Position numbers and translations under genes: made by a program | NCBI RefSeq assembly: GCF_905475465.1 | Contig: NC_062254.1 | Span: 6,282,001-6,346,000, forward strand | Length of the DNA: 64,000 nucleotides | Direction of reading: 5' to 3' | Source of the DNA: Pieris napi | Lineage: Eukaryota > Arthropoda > Insecta > Lepidoptera > Pieridae | In this document: one piece after another, positions 12,701-33,590 of the stretch | How positions within the stretch are numbered: the first letter of the stretch is position 1 | How the letters are laid out: each line of letters begins with the position of its first letter | The notes under the pieces: model-generated | What the model was told of the DNA's origin: nothing | The model's database searches: none | What the model saw: the letters and a program-made list of their open reading frames with translations, nothing else

Positions 12701-13560
12701 TGGGTGGAATTTCAGTCTGCATCTCCGTTCGTACAATAAAGGATTTCATATAATATTATAGTACTGATACGATAGACAAGTCAATGAACCGTTTCATTGG
12801 AGGTTATGATCAAACTTTGACATAACACGATGTTAGTTGATTTGCTGATGCGGGTAGAATTCTCGTACTTATCAGATATTGAAAGAGAGAGTGCGTCGAT
12901 AATACAAATACAATGAGCTCATAGTGAAATTATGCCCCAACGTCCGTACATGGTCGAATCATGTTTATCAAAGCCATTTCATTGTTTAAGCGCATGACTT
13001 TGCAATAGCACAACATTGATCGCAGATGTTACCATTCAGGTACAGGTAGGCAAATCAAAGAGTTGCAGTATTTGGTAGTACTTTTAGTTTCAAAACGATT
13101 CTATTGTTGTGTAAATGTCTTTAAACTTTTCAATGTGAACTAGGGCACACTTTCTCCGGGATGAAAATGAGGTCACTTATAATAGATGTGGACAATACAC
13201 ATCGTGGCTATTCTCAGTTGCTAACGACGGTCAATGAGGGGACTTATTCTTTGAGATACGATCTTATCAGCGAAGCGACATCGCGGCTTAAAACGGCAGA
13301 ATGTAATTTTGGGCAATTTATAACATTTTCCTCTAAATGCAAGGCATTTTACAAATACAGTTAAGTTTCAACTTAAAGATCAGTTTGCACTAACTGATCT
13401 GAAATTATCATGATTCATGTGGATTATTTCCTTTTCATGTCCTTTTTTATTATTGTCGTGTTCACTGTTTATTTATGTTTTAATTGCTTTGTTTGGTTCC
13501 ATTAGTTTTGTATAAATAACTATAATATGTCTTACGTATCTTTTCTTGGGCTTACCTTAT
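12701..13560. other. Gene-free stretch
   Basis: A 67-codon frame at 13161-13364 has no recognisable motif or flanking splice pattern that I can support. Otherwise this is AT-rich non-coding sequence. Confidence 0.4.
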
Positions 13561-13569
13561 TTTAAATTT

Positions 13570-13725
13570 AAAAAAAAACTCACAGTAATTGTCTGGAAGA
13601 GATCGCTCCAAAAGCGGTAAGGAAGGCAGTTGCCCTTCTTATTATTTAATTATACCAATTGTATTATATTTCTGTACATACAACGAACTCTAAGTAAAAA
13701 AATAAATAAAGAATAAAGTACATAA
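13570..13725 (+). mobile_element. LINE 3' tail (CR1/RTE-like)
   Basis: The block TTGTCTGGAAGAGATCGCTC, then AAAAGCGGTAAGGAAGGCAG, followed by AT-rich sequence ending in repeated AAATAAA, is the typical 3' end of common lepidopteran non-LTR retrotransposons. Related tails lie at 24840-24945 (plus) and 29690-29830 (minus). Confidence 0.6.
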
Positions 13726-15135
13726 TACCAGTTCAAGACAGTAAAATACCTTGCTATATCGGTCACAAAGGTTAAAAATTATAGTTTAATGATCATGAAA
13801 CGAATACAGAAATATGAGGCCCAGACCTAGGAGGTTGGTGCGTCCCTGGTTTAGTTTATTAATTTTCGAGCCCTGTAACTTAGGTTATTATTAGCTGAAG
13901 CAACTACTACAACTACAACGACATTGCGCCGTCATATAACAATTAATAAATATCATTGTGTACGTATTTCGATAATCTACTCAAATAAGGATGCATGTTG
14001 ACTTGTAAACAGAATCGTAATAGTATATATTAATCTCTTCGTCCATTTCATCAGTTAAGAGCACAGTTGGACAATGAATATAGTAAGGTCTGCTTTTACT
14101 GCACGATACCCTGTTATCGGGTCGTGATGAGAGGAATTCTCTGAAATTAACGTTCCAACATACAATGTACGGAAAATATGGTGGTGCAACTAATGCCAGC
14201 CAGTAGCTGGGTAATGACAAAAATTGATAGTGTCAGTGCTGAGGGCGAATCAACAAATCTGTTAGCAGATTGTAAATCAGTGAGGAATGTACGGAGCCTG
14301 TGCGTTCACGATGCATCGATTTTGGCTTATTATTATGGCGATTACTCGCTCTCGGTTACGGGAATTCGTTGTGTAATTTGTGTTTGCATCAGAATCATCC
14401 TGAGCGATCGTGGTCACGCAGACCCCAATGCGAAATCAAACACGGAAACTATAATTCTATAACCTGGAATAGCAGATCTATTTGCTCAAGACAATCTTCC
14501 CTTACGAGATTGATACGTGATTATGTATGTAATCCGAACTGTATATATTTTGTCCGAACATGTTTGTTAAGTATTACATACTATAAATAGATGGCGCATT
14601 TGCACTGTAACGACTGGGCGGAAATTACAATTTGAAATAAGAACGAATAATTTTAACAAATGGGCGGAAGTGATAATTTAAAATAAGAATGATCGACTAT
14701 CGATATAATCACGTAAACCAGTGTCCAAAGTGGGTGGGACCAGGTTCATTTGTCACGGTTATTGAACCGCATTATCATTTACTAGTTGACTGACAGTTCC
14801 TTATTTGCAAAACGGGATTAAACAGGTAAGGCACAGGCGGGACACCCCGATCAATCACCCTAATACATATTGTAAACGTTGATACAAACGATTTGTTACT
14901 GAAACCAATTTGAATATTGTTTTCAATCAGACACCGGATTTGAATTTCATTAATAAACAATATTGATGTCTGAGCTATTGTTTACAGCTATTTGATTACA
15001 GTTATTCTTATAAAAATTATTATTATATGGAAGCAAAGACTTGTTGTTTTAAAAATAACTATAAAATGGATTGCTCACTGGTGTGACGTAATAAATACAA
15101 ACATACAGAGGCTTTCCCAAGTTTAGTAATCTATA
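13726..15135. other. Gene-free stretch with a 46-bp tandem duplication
   Basis: Open frames at 14178-14462 and 14300-14590 (plus) and 13981-14220 (minus) show no motif. A two-copy tandem duplication begins at 14615 and 14661 (TGGGCGGAA...AATAAGAA). Confidence 0.4.
14615..14698 (+). repeat. Two-copy tandem repeat, period 46
   Basis: TGGGCGGAAATTACAATTTG at 14615 and TGGGCGGAAGTGATAATTTA at 14661 start two diverged copies, each followed by AAATAAGAA. It may be a recent local duplication. Confidence 0.6.
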
Positions 15136-15139
15136 GTTT

Positions 15140-15475
15140 TTTTTTTAACGACAATTCACACCGATTGACCTAGTCCCATGCTAAGCTGGTGAAGCTTGTG
15201 TTATAGGTACCTACTAGGCAACGAATATACATACATATTATAGATATGTTTTTTTTTTATAGAAATAATATATATATATATATATATAATATATATTATA
15301 TATATATATATATTTATCTTGGGTGTTATATAATACATATATTATATAACACCCAAGACCTAAGCACAACACCAAATGCTCATCACATCGATGTTTGTCT
15401 CAGCCGAGGATCGAACCCGGGACCCATGGATTCGCAGTCAGGGGTACTAACCACTAGACTAATGAGTCGTCAACT
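15140..15475 (-). mobile_element. tRNA-derived SINE-type element, minus orientation, with internal hairpin
   Basis: On the minus strand the element begins near 15475 with a tRNA-like head: an A-box-like TAGTCTAGTGGTTAGTACCC and a B-box-like GGTCCCGGGTTCGATCCT. The body continues to about 15140 through a TA-rich tract. A perfect 17-bp inverted repeat (15318-15334 and 15341-15357, loop 6) lies in the body. This composition is characteristic of a widespread lepidopteran SINE. It is not a functional tRNA gene, because the acceptor stem and anticodon arm do not fold. Confidence 0.65.
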
Positions 15476-15704
15476 CATAGTAACTATTAATTATACTTAT
15501 GTATTTTTTATCACTTCCCCCGTGCTATTTGAAATTAAAACGTATATCGTATTCGTATACGTATAGATGTTCAAGGTCAATATTAAGGGATGCTTGTTAT
15601 TAAAATCCTTTTATCATTCTAAAGTCTAAACATAGACAATTATTTGCTAACAATATTTGTTAGACACAGAAATAGTAACACGAATATTCACGTAAACTGT
15701 CGGA

Positions 15705-15807
15705 AGTGATCGGTCGGGATCACGAAGTGAACCAGCCAACGCGCGCTAACAATGCGCTAATAGGCATCTTGCACGGTGCCACGCCCCCGTTCAACAATAT
15801 CATCCAC
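15705..15807 (+). other. Possible orphan coding exon, unidentified
   Basis: An open segment inside 15706-15924 reads VIGRDHEVNQPTRANNALIG then ILHGATPPFNNIIH, with protein-like composition, GC-rich third positions and no low-complexity sequence. A good donor (GTAGGT) follows at 15808. The acceptor side (GGAAG before 15705) lacks a pyrimidine tract, which weakens the case. I do not recognise the sequence. It could belong to the gene beginning at 10761 (phase 1 would fit) or to a transposon. Confidence 0.3.
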
Positions 15808-15924
15808 GTAGGTATACATATTGTTACACAATCAATCATTTTTCTCGCAATTTTGATGATTACAAACTACCTGAGCATTTTCGCGTCGAATCTCGACATT
15901 ATAGAGCCATTTTGTAAATCATAG

Positions 15925-16496
15925 GTTCATATAATAGGGATAATCTCTTTGAAATAACCATTTTGAACTGAAAAAAATGTAGTGTTTGTTTCTTCCGTAA
16001 CCACGACAGTCTGCTAAATCTACCATGTATACGCGTGCGAAATAAATATTTTTAACCGGGAATCAAATTAGGGATCACCACGCAGGATTTTTACATTATG
16101 ATGTATAGTATAATAATATGTTACAGTATTAACCGCTATCGTGGTAGTCGCCACTTCTGTTATATCTACGAAAAATACTTTCTGAATGGCTGGCGTATAA
16201 AAAAGGCAGCACACGTATTTGGAACCAAAAAGGTTCGCTTTCTAATTATATTCGTAGTTGACCAAATGCTTAAGTTCAATCCCACACAGCCTAACAATAA
16301 TCACATTCATCTACTTAAAATTAAAACGTATATCGTATACATGTTCAAGTACAGGACTGAACACGGCAGCACTTATTTCGAACCCAGTCTTTAGAACAAC
16401 CTGCTTCCTGAGATACGGGAAATAGTGGACATTTTTAAGTACGCCTGCGAAGGCTTTTGATAGATGGACTTCGATGAAGCAATAATAAAAGTTTTT
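15925..16496. other. Gene-free stretch
   Basis: Overlapping short frames on both strands have no motif. A short block AATTAAAACGTATATCGTAT occurs at about 15533 and again at about 16320, suggesting diverged pieces of one repeat. Confidence 0.35.
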
Positions 16497-16837
16497 GAAG
16501 TTATACTTCTTTAGGCGCGTTATGAAAAATTTATGAGAGTGAAATTTTACGATGCGCGCGCACCGTGACATAAAATTAACAGAATGAAGTTGCCCACGGA
16601 AGATGCTACGGCATTGGACATAATAAAAACAACATTCAAATAATAATAGAATTTATGTTACACTTAATGTAAGAGAATAATAATAAATATTTATTTATTT
16701 AATTTTTCAAATGTAAACTGAACTTTATTGACTATAATGACTCCTTTTCCAGTCTTTGATTATTTAATTGTAATAATTATTAATTATTTGCATGCAATCA
16801 AAAACTATTTTTAATAATGCCAAAGAAGTATAACTTC
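16497..16837. mobile_element. MITE with palindromic 19-20 bp inverted ends, copy 1
   Basis: The ends GAAGTTATACTTCTTTAGGC (16497-16516) and GCCAAAGAAGTATAACTTC (16819-16837) are inverted with one mismatch. The interior is AT-rich and has no coding frame. Related copies with the same end motif lie at 39099-39540 and 55598-55920. Confidence 0.7.
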
Positions 16838-17860
16838 TTACGCGCGTACGTAAGTACACGCACCCTTTTTTTCTCATCCAAAAGACATGTTTTTATAAGA
16901 ATTAACTTTTTTAAATCAAATGCATAGAAAAGGTTCGGCCACCATATAACGTATATTATCGCTCACAATGCAAGTGTAAGTAGTATAGGCCTGTCTTATT
17001 CTTAGATAAATTTGTAGAACACAAATGTTGGTTTATTCAAATAACTTAATAGTTATTTGATGTGTCTGACCCCATTTATGCTATATAAGTATAATTTATT
17101 GTACCCTCTGCGATATAATATGAAGACTAGCGCGGTAAGTGCCAACAAACAATGGTCAATTAGTAATAAGTACAACGTACTATTTTCCCTACAAATATTT
17201 TTATGATTCATATATCATTATATTTATAATAAACTATGATCTTGAAAGTTCATTGGACCGTACATCAAAGGTCGATAAAAACGTGAACATAATACTATTA
17301 TAAATAATTGATAAACTACCATTTATGTACAATAAAACTATAAAGTTCAAGAATAAATTTGTAATTTATTATATTCTATCTTTAACAATGACAACTTTTA
17401 TAAAAACTTTATAATTCACAACTGTGTAACATATCTATGTCATGAAGATAATATTTTTTTATCGTAAACAGTTATTGCTACCGACACCGTGAAACCATAA
17501 TCATCTGTGTTCGTGGGAATGGAAGGCCTAAAATCAATGACACTGAAATCTTCTGCAGTCTATATAAGAATTTATCTTCCTCATTGTGATGGAAAAAATA
17601 TAACAGAATGTAATTCATTAGAACACAATTGGATTACATGACGTTAATAAATCACAATGTAACAGTTATCTTGATTATGAAATGTCAGAAGTTAAACCCT
17701 TATTCACAAAAACTAAATCAGCCTTCAACACTTTAAAATGAAGTACTTATTCATTATTGTCTATGAGATTTTTGGTTCACATTAATACTGTGATGAAAAA
17801 TGAGTGTCGACATTTTAGCAACTCCGTTAAGAGCTTTCCCCAAGTCGTTCTAGCAAACTT
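16838..17860. other. Gene-free AT-rich stretch
   Basis: No exon or recognisable repeat is seen before the LINE fragment that follows. Confidence 0.4.
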
Positions 17861-17863
17861 GCA

Positions 17864-18240
17864 ATGCTTGTTAATTATTATTATATTTTTATTTCATTCA
17901 CTTTGTTTGATTTCGACCTTGATGAATTTATTATCAAATACACTGTTTTATTCTATATTCACGGATGCTTGGCAGACAAATGCGACTTCTTCAATGCAAA
18001 AAAGAAACAAAGATCTATTAGGTATGAGGGTGTGCAATTGTTTAATCGGTTGCCGTCTAAGGTTCGTAACATTAGCGTGATTGATCAGTTCAAAAGGGCA
18101 TTAAATATACACATCAGAATGGGCCCATTAGACTAACATTGGGCTAGCTGATGGCGACGTGTATCTCGTTTCGTAGGTATATACTTAATATTAAATTTCT
18201 CATGTAAATAAAAAATAATTTTTGTAATGAGAAATAAAGT
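17864..18240 (+). pseudogene. Non-LTR retrotransposon 3' end with reverse-transcriptase C-terminal remnant
   Basis: The frame at 17864-18136 ends with a stretch (RYEGVQLFNRLPSKVRNISV, then FKRALNIHI) that resembles the C-terminal end of lepidopteran LINE ORF2 proteins, which typically read 'LFN-LP---K----FK--L'. An A/T-rich 3' tail with AATAAA follows to about 18240. The upstream reverse-transcriptase domain is missing, so this is a 5'-truncated copy. Confidence 0.55.
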
Positions 18241-18868
18241 TCTTTTAACATTAAAAAGACCCCTTGGGATCTGCGACTTGATTTTCAGGAAATTTCCTGG
18301 ATTTTCACACTGAATGAAATTTGTGTTTGATTGTCCTCGATTTAATATCTAAAGCAATCGTAAAAAATTATATCAGTGACGTTGATAAGACTGATTTAGA
18401 TTTGGTTGAATTATTATAATTTAGTTCATTTAGAAACAGAAATTTTATATAATACGTTCTAATTTAAAAGTGTTTGTTAAATTTCTGAACGTGCAAATTC
18501 ATCAATTAAATTTCATGATTGTCATTAGCGCCATCTATAAATTTATAACGGAAATTTCTTAAATCATGGAGGTAGAGTTTCTGCACTGGTCCTTTGCTAG
18601 AAATTTGTTTAGATTAATGATATATATTTTATGAATACACAAACAGTACAGTGATAATCTTATGATACTATAAACTTAAAATAGAAGTTAGTCCTTATCA
18701 CTGCTATTATAATCATTCACAGCATCAATTAAATAAAACTTCTTTATCGGCAATATGCTGACCACTGACTGCTATAAGGAACTTGACATGTTAATGAAAT
18801 AATGTTATAAATTTGCGTTGATAATAATCGTTGATAATAAACAACTAGTAGCTCTACAACCTCAAGAA
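18241..18868. other. Gene-free stretch
   Basis: No coding exon on either strand. The sequence was checked specifically for the missing Atg16 WD40 exons and none was found. Confidence 0.4.
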
Positions 18869-19108
18869 CTAGAGGACTCAGATTTCTGTATCTACGTGAT
18901 ATCTTATTTTATTTAATAGGCATTTAGGTGATTCTCTGCTTTACACATGACGTCGATTTTCGGGTCTTATCATGCCTCACCATGTTTCTGATTTACCGTA
19001 CGGAAGAATATTTAATGCTCACATAGAAAAGTCCATTGGTGACTGAAGTCACCTCCGTCACATCCGAACACAAATACATCCAAGCCACTAGGCCAACACT
19101 GCTCAAAC
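18869..19108. repeat. Lepidopteran SINE-like repeat, gag-like tail type, copy 1
   Basis: It contains the ordered blocks CAGATTTCTGTATCTACGTG, GACGTCGATTTTCGGGTCTT, AAGTCCATTGGTGACTGAAG and CCACTAGGCCAACACTGCTC, which form a common lepidopteran dispersed repeat. Other pieces lie at 19690-19930 and 26820-26985. Confidence 0.6.
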
Positions 19109-19318
19109 CGTTAAAGTAGCTTTATTTAAACTGATTTGCGTAAATGAACACGAATTCTATACCTTCAGTATAACATATATATTACAACTAAAAACATATT
19201 AACCACCTAAAACCAAAGAATATACGACATATTTTTTAAATAAATAACAACAATATACTAATTTCTTTAGAGAAACCTCTTAACAAATATTAATTTATTT
19301 GTGATAAATTAATTTTTA

Positions 19319-29242
<9,924 letters not shown>

Positions 29243-29690
29243 TTTTTAAAACTTTAGAACTATGGTGCAGTTTTAAAGTATTTTATGTAATGTGTAAAAC
29301 ACACACAGTAACTTTATTATTAAATAGGATTATGAGTTTCAATCGAGGACATCTTAAGCAGGCAAAAGTACAATTAGTATGCATTAAATTAAAATAAATT
29401 CAAAAATTAATCAGTTCCCTTGTAGGTACGTAAATAAAGTTTAAATATCATTGACAGCTGTTATGACTTTTGTTATTAGTGTTTTGAAATTCTGATGTTT
29501 GACATTTGACAATTGACTTATATTTTGAGTACTTTTTACGAATTGTCAGGATTCGTAAAATAAGAAATAGCATAGAAGCTGTGCTAAAATAGCAAATAAA
29601 GAATGAAGATTTGTTCTACATATTCTTACGTTATCTTAATGCGTAAAAAGGTGATCAACCGTTGTTTACTTTTTTTCTCCGTATTTTAAT
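29243..29690 (-). promoter_or_regulatory. Upstream region of Atg16
   Basis: The start codon is at 29242-29240. The region beyond is AT-rich, with no clear TATA box at the expected distance and no coding exon. This is consistent with a housekeeping-type promoter, but no specific element can be named. Confidence 0.4.
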
Positions 29691-29830
29691 TTACGTAGGT
29701 TGCCAGTGATTTGGTTTCCGGGATTGCAGCGTCATCTGTCGACAGTTTTTTATCGATAAAATAAAAACAATTGGTGCAACGGTTGGCCTTATGGCAATCT
29801 CTTCCAGGCAACCCAAATTAAAAGAAATCA
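29691..29830 (-). mobile_element. LINE 3' tail (CR1/RTE-like), minus orientation
   Basis: Read on the minus strand it gives GGGTTGCCTGGAAGAGATTG followed by CCATAAGGCCAACCGTTGCA, the same 3' module as at 13570 and 24840. Confidence 0.55.
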
Positions 29831-30327
29831 TAAAAATAAAATTGTAAAGAAGTACAAGAATTTGACATAAAATTTGAACTATTGCCATAAAAAAGTACAA
29901 GAATTGGAAGCTTATATTATACATACCAAGTTCATACCTATTATAAAGAATTATTAAAACAAAAAATGTTAAGAGAGTAAAAATCTTGTATCTTACACGT
30001 TATTCCTATTATGATTCAGTTTAGAGTATTTAGTTAAATTAGTACCTACCAATATTATTTATGTATTAATAATGTCTTCTAAAATTTAGTTTGATTCTTT
30101 TACAAGACTAAAGTTTTATCAAGATTTAGCAGGTGATTATTTTACAGCTCACATCATAATATAAATGTCAATAATCTGACATAGTTTTCAGAACCAACGT
30201 TTATAATTAGTTTTATATTCGTTTAAAAGACTTCTAGCTTCTCCCATAGTCTCTTATAATTTTTCTTGAAGAGTCTTGTTCAGCACGTAAATTCAATTCC
30301 TATGCAATCATATATATAATATATATA
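29831..30327. other. Gene-free spacer
   Basis: AT-rich, with no coding frame of note and no clear repeat except the TA-rich sequence at 30310-30327. Confidence 0.45.
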
Positions 30328-30972
30328 TGTTACTGTAAAAGCTCGAACTACGGTTAATCTTAAGATTTAAGTGTAAGTCTTACCTTACAGAAATACTTAC
30401 ATTTACCGTACCGAGTTGGTAAATGTAAGTATTTCTGAAAATACGACGATTTTTTCGAGCTTTTACCATTCGAATTCAGTATATGCTAGGTTTTACCACT
30501 GTCAGCTGGTAGATGTTGGTTTTACGAATAAAACAATGAGTAATTCTTAATTATTTACTTTAATGAACTATTAGACAAAACAGGTACATAATATTATAAA
30601 GGTATCATATGATAGTAATAAGTACAAACTAATACCAACTTATTTAAATCATTTTGAAAAAAACACCTAACGTATATCTCTGAATATCTCAATCTCTATC
30701 AATAAATATAAAAAATATCTATCTAACTGAATCAGTAGTTCTCTATTTGGAATTTAACAACGAAATACAAACATAATGCTTACATAAGCTACTCATGTTT
30801 TGTTTTTCAACATTTACCGTGCCATTAATGTAAATCCTAAGATTTACCAACGGAATGGTGGTAAGAGTTCGAATCGCAACCCTTTTAGGACATTTACCAT
30901 TAGGAATTGGTAGATCTTAGGTTTTACTGGAATATCTTAGGATTTACTGCAGTTCGAGCTTTTACAGTAACA
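30328..30972. mobile_element. 645-bp inverted-repeat element with long internal perfect hairpin
   Basis: The ends match as perfect 22-bp inverted repeats: TGTTACTGTAAAAGCTCGAA... at 30328-30349 and the complement at 30951-30972. Inside, 30388-30407 and 30418-30437 form a perfect 20-bp stem with a 10-base loop (GTACCGAGTT). Several further TTTACC / GGTAAA pairs are spread through the element (for example 30890-30915), and CGAGCTTTTAC recurs at 30455. No protein is encoded. The target duplication is hidden in TA-rich flanks. Confidence 0.75.
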
Positions 30973-31429
30973 TATACATAATTCATACTAGTTTTCTGTT
31001 GCGGTGTTAATCTCATTATGAGGATATATTTTGAGGATTGATTATATTTATAATTTCTTTCCATACGATACAAGACAAAAGAGGCAAATGGAAAATTTCG
31101 TCGCCTTTCAACAATTCCTCATCAGGTCATCTTAACAATTACAGGTATTTTCAAATATAACAACGCTGAGGATGCATTTATTCGACGCTCGAGAGATACC
31201 TACGCTTGTTCATCGAAGAGATTAACTTTAATGATTCTACTGCCACTTAATCTCGTTAATCCTACAAGATTTCGTCATGCTATGCTTCTAGCTTCTAGTA
31301 ATGAGACCTTTATGGTATGATTTTCGTTTTCGGGATTTTTTATTAAATCTGTTTATGTTCAATAGAGGTTACACGAGACATGATAAGTACTTATTAATTT
31401 CAATAAAAGACCAGAATTCATGTATATTA

Positions 31430-31435
31430 TTTATT
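31430..31435 (-). terminator. Poly(A) signal of the small secreted-protein gene
   Basis: AATAAA on the minus strand, 22 bases after the TAA stop at 31459-31457. Confidence 0.6.
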
Positions 31436-31456
31436 AATTCAGAACCTCTCAGCAGA

Positions 31457-33302
31457 TTACCGCGCTTCTGAAACAAACAAATGAACCATGAGCATTTTAT
31501 AAAAACAATTTAAGTCTTAATAAACAAAAGCTGTACCTGCTGATTCCGTATCGGACGACTTTCCTCGATTATGAAGCCTAGAATTTGCTGAAATAAATGA
31601 GTGTTATTAGTATAAGTACTGTAATTTAAAGTTTTGTGAGAATTGTTTGTAATATTTTTTCTTACGTTCAGGCTCAAATTCATCAGGATTAATGCCCTTA
31701 GTGCTTCTCAGTGCTCTGTCATCGGAATCTGCAATTTTGAAGACTATAAAGCTACCTTTGAAGTAACATTTAATACAATTTTCACAAGTGATGAATCTAT
31801 TAATTTTACATTTATTTGTAAGAAATCTGAGGTGGTACTGTCAATTATATATTTTTATGTGTCTGTCATTGCAGACGTATTTTAGAGCCCTACGTAGGCC
31901 CTAGACTAAGGCCCCGCATTTGGGTAACGCGTGTTAAACGTATCTACACTAATATTACAAAGATTAAAGATTTAATTGATTGTTTGTTTTGTATAGGCTT
32001 CTTTAAGCTACTGGATGGATTGGAATAATTCGCTCACGATTAGAATCCTGCAATATCCCTGATAAAAATGGGCTATAGCGTTTTAAAAAAGTTAAGAATA
32101 CATATTAAAACTTCGAAAAGTACCCAAACTGTGAAAAAATACCAATTAAAATTTCTATATCGCGTACACTGCGGAAACAACAATAGGGTAAAGTGATGTA
32201 CATACTACAGTTTTATATTAAACATCTACATAACAGTCCGAGATACCATATGTTTATTACATATTTAATCAAATTCAGCCGAGCGATGACTGAGCGCTAG
32301 TAAACTATATGAGAATATATAGGACCTAGGATTTAATTATAGTAATTTTATGTTTAACGTTGCGTTAGACTAGTGGCTAAGCGTAAAAAAGAAGCTACGA
32401 CCTAAGGGCCTTCGAACATACGGTTACAGATGAGCTCCACCATAATCACACACACAGCTCCACAATAATAAATTGTACCTGAACTTTGAACCGCATCAAC
32501 TTCGGAATCCTTGTCTTCCTTTTCAACTTGTTTATTTTCTTCAGTCTCCGAGGAAGAACCATCAGCTCTTATTGAAATTATAGATTTATCTGATCGTCTT
32601 CCAAATTTTCTTAAATTAAAATCTGTGTAAAAATTAACGGATATACTAAAAATATGAGATACTTGGTCATTGACTTGGTATGTTCGTACATTGGTCGTCC
32701 AAAGAGAATTAGCTGTCCCTTTAACTGACATTCAAACGTTCTTCGATACGATTCTCGCATCTTCATCATCATCTTATTAACGCAGCTGAAGTCGCTACAT
32801 GAGGTAATTTCATAAAGAAAGAAAATGGTACCTTCAAAATCACGTATCCGTACCGAGGGACTGCCATCAGCCCTTGGAATAAGGTCAAACCCTATTTTAA
32901 GATTAACTGAAAATAGGAAATTTGGATGTGACGACGCTTAATACTGATATTCTTTTTATAACTATGGTTTTTTTTTATTATATCTATTTTTTCAGGAACC
33001 ATTTTTACACATTTACCTACCGGTAAATGCCCAGCACCCAATTTAAGAATATAAAGAAGTAATTATTTTAGCAGATACATAAACGGCATAGGAACTGAAA
33101 AATAAACGAGTGATGTTTGCAAAAAACAAAAGCGTTACTAACTTTTGTGATCTTCAAATGCTTCAGCAAATGCACAGGTGATCTAAAAAGGTTTTGTTAT
33201 TATACGAAGAGTATGCATTTAAACAATTACAATATTTTCTAATAAACTCACCAACATAATAAGGAACATTTTAAAAATAATTTTCCGTTTTTCCAAATGC
33301 AT
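31457..33302 (-). CDS. Small secreted acidic protein, 7 coding exons, 144 aa, family unknown
   Basis: Minus-strand coding exons are 33302-33252, 33182-33143, 32906-32832, 32622-32479, 31728-31666, 31587-31537 and 31467-31457 (TAA). All junctions are gt/ag and the frame is continuous. The first two exons give a signal peptide, whose core starts at Met-12 (MFLIMLITCAFAEA). The mature part has no cysteine and is rich in Asp, Glu, Ser and Arg. Two stretches resemble each other: NLKIG...IPRADGSPS (exon 3) and NLRKFGRRSD...IRADGSSS (exon 4). LRKFGRR is a possible dibasic cleavage and amidation site. Exons 3-6 are 75, 144, 63 and 51 nt, all multiples of three and all bordered by phase-1 introns, so each could be skipped without frameshift. 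A role as secreted peptide precursor is an inference; I do not recognise the family. Confidence 0.7.
31930..32180. mobile_element. Repeat fragment of a lepidopteran Helitron/RTE-type element in intron 4 of the secreted-protein gene
   Basis: CACTAATATTACAAAGATTA, then AGGCTTCTTTAAGCTACTGG and ATGGATTGGAATAATTCGCT, resemble the start of a very common dispersed lepidopteran element. The end is not clear. Confidence 0.4.
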
Positions 33303-33590
33303 ATTTCCAAATAACTAACCGTCTTAACTAAATTTTTAAAAGAAAATAATCTATACGGTATGATTTTAATTTAGTGCAATAATTTTTTATCGTTATAATC
33401 GTGAACACAAACGTACACAATAACTAGACTGTGTCAACATGCATACAATCAATCTTTTTTCTGTCGTTTAAAGATATCCAATAATTGTTATTTTCAAAAA
33501 ATATTAAGTCTAATCCTGCAAGGACTATACTTACTTATTACGTAACTAGCTTCAACACTTGACATTTTCTCATGTACTTACTAGCTGCCC

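Noticed and set aside
14178..14590. Two overlapping plus-strand frames that might be an exon
   Set aside because: No splice signals of quality, no motif, and the two frames are equally plausible, which argues for chance.
15395..15475. tRNA gene on the minus strand
   Set aside because: A-box and B-box-like sequences are present, but the acceptor stem does not pair and the anticodon arm is not formed; it is part of a SINE.
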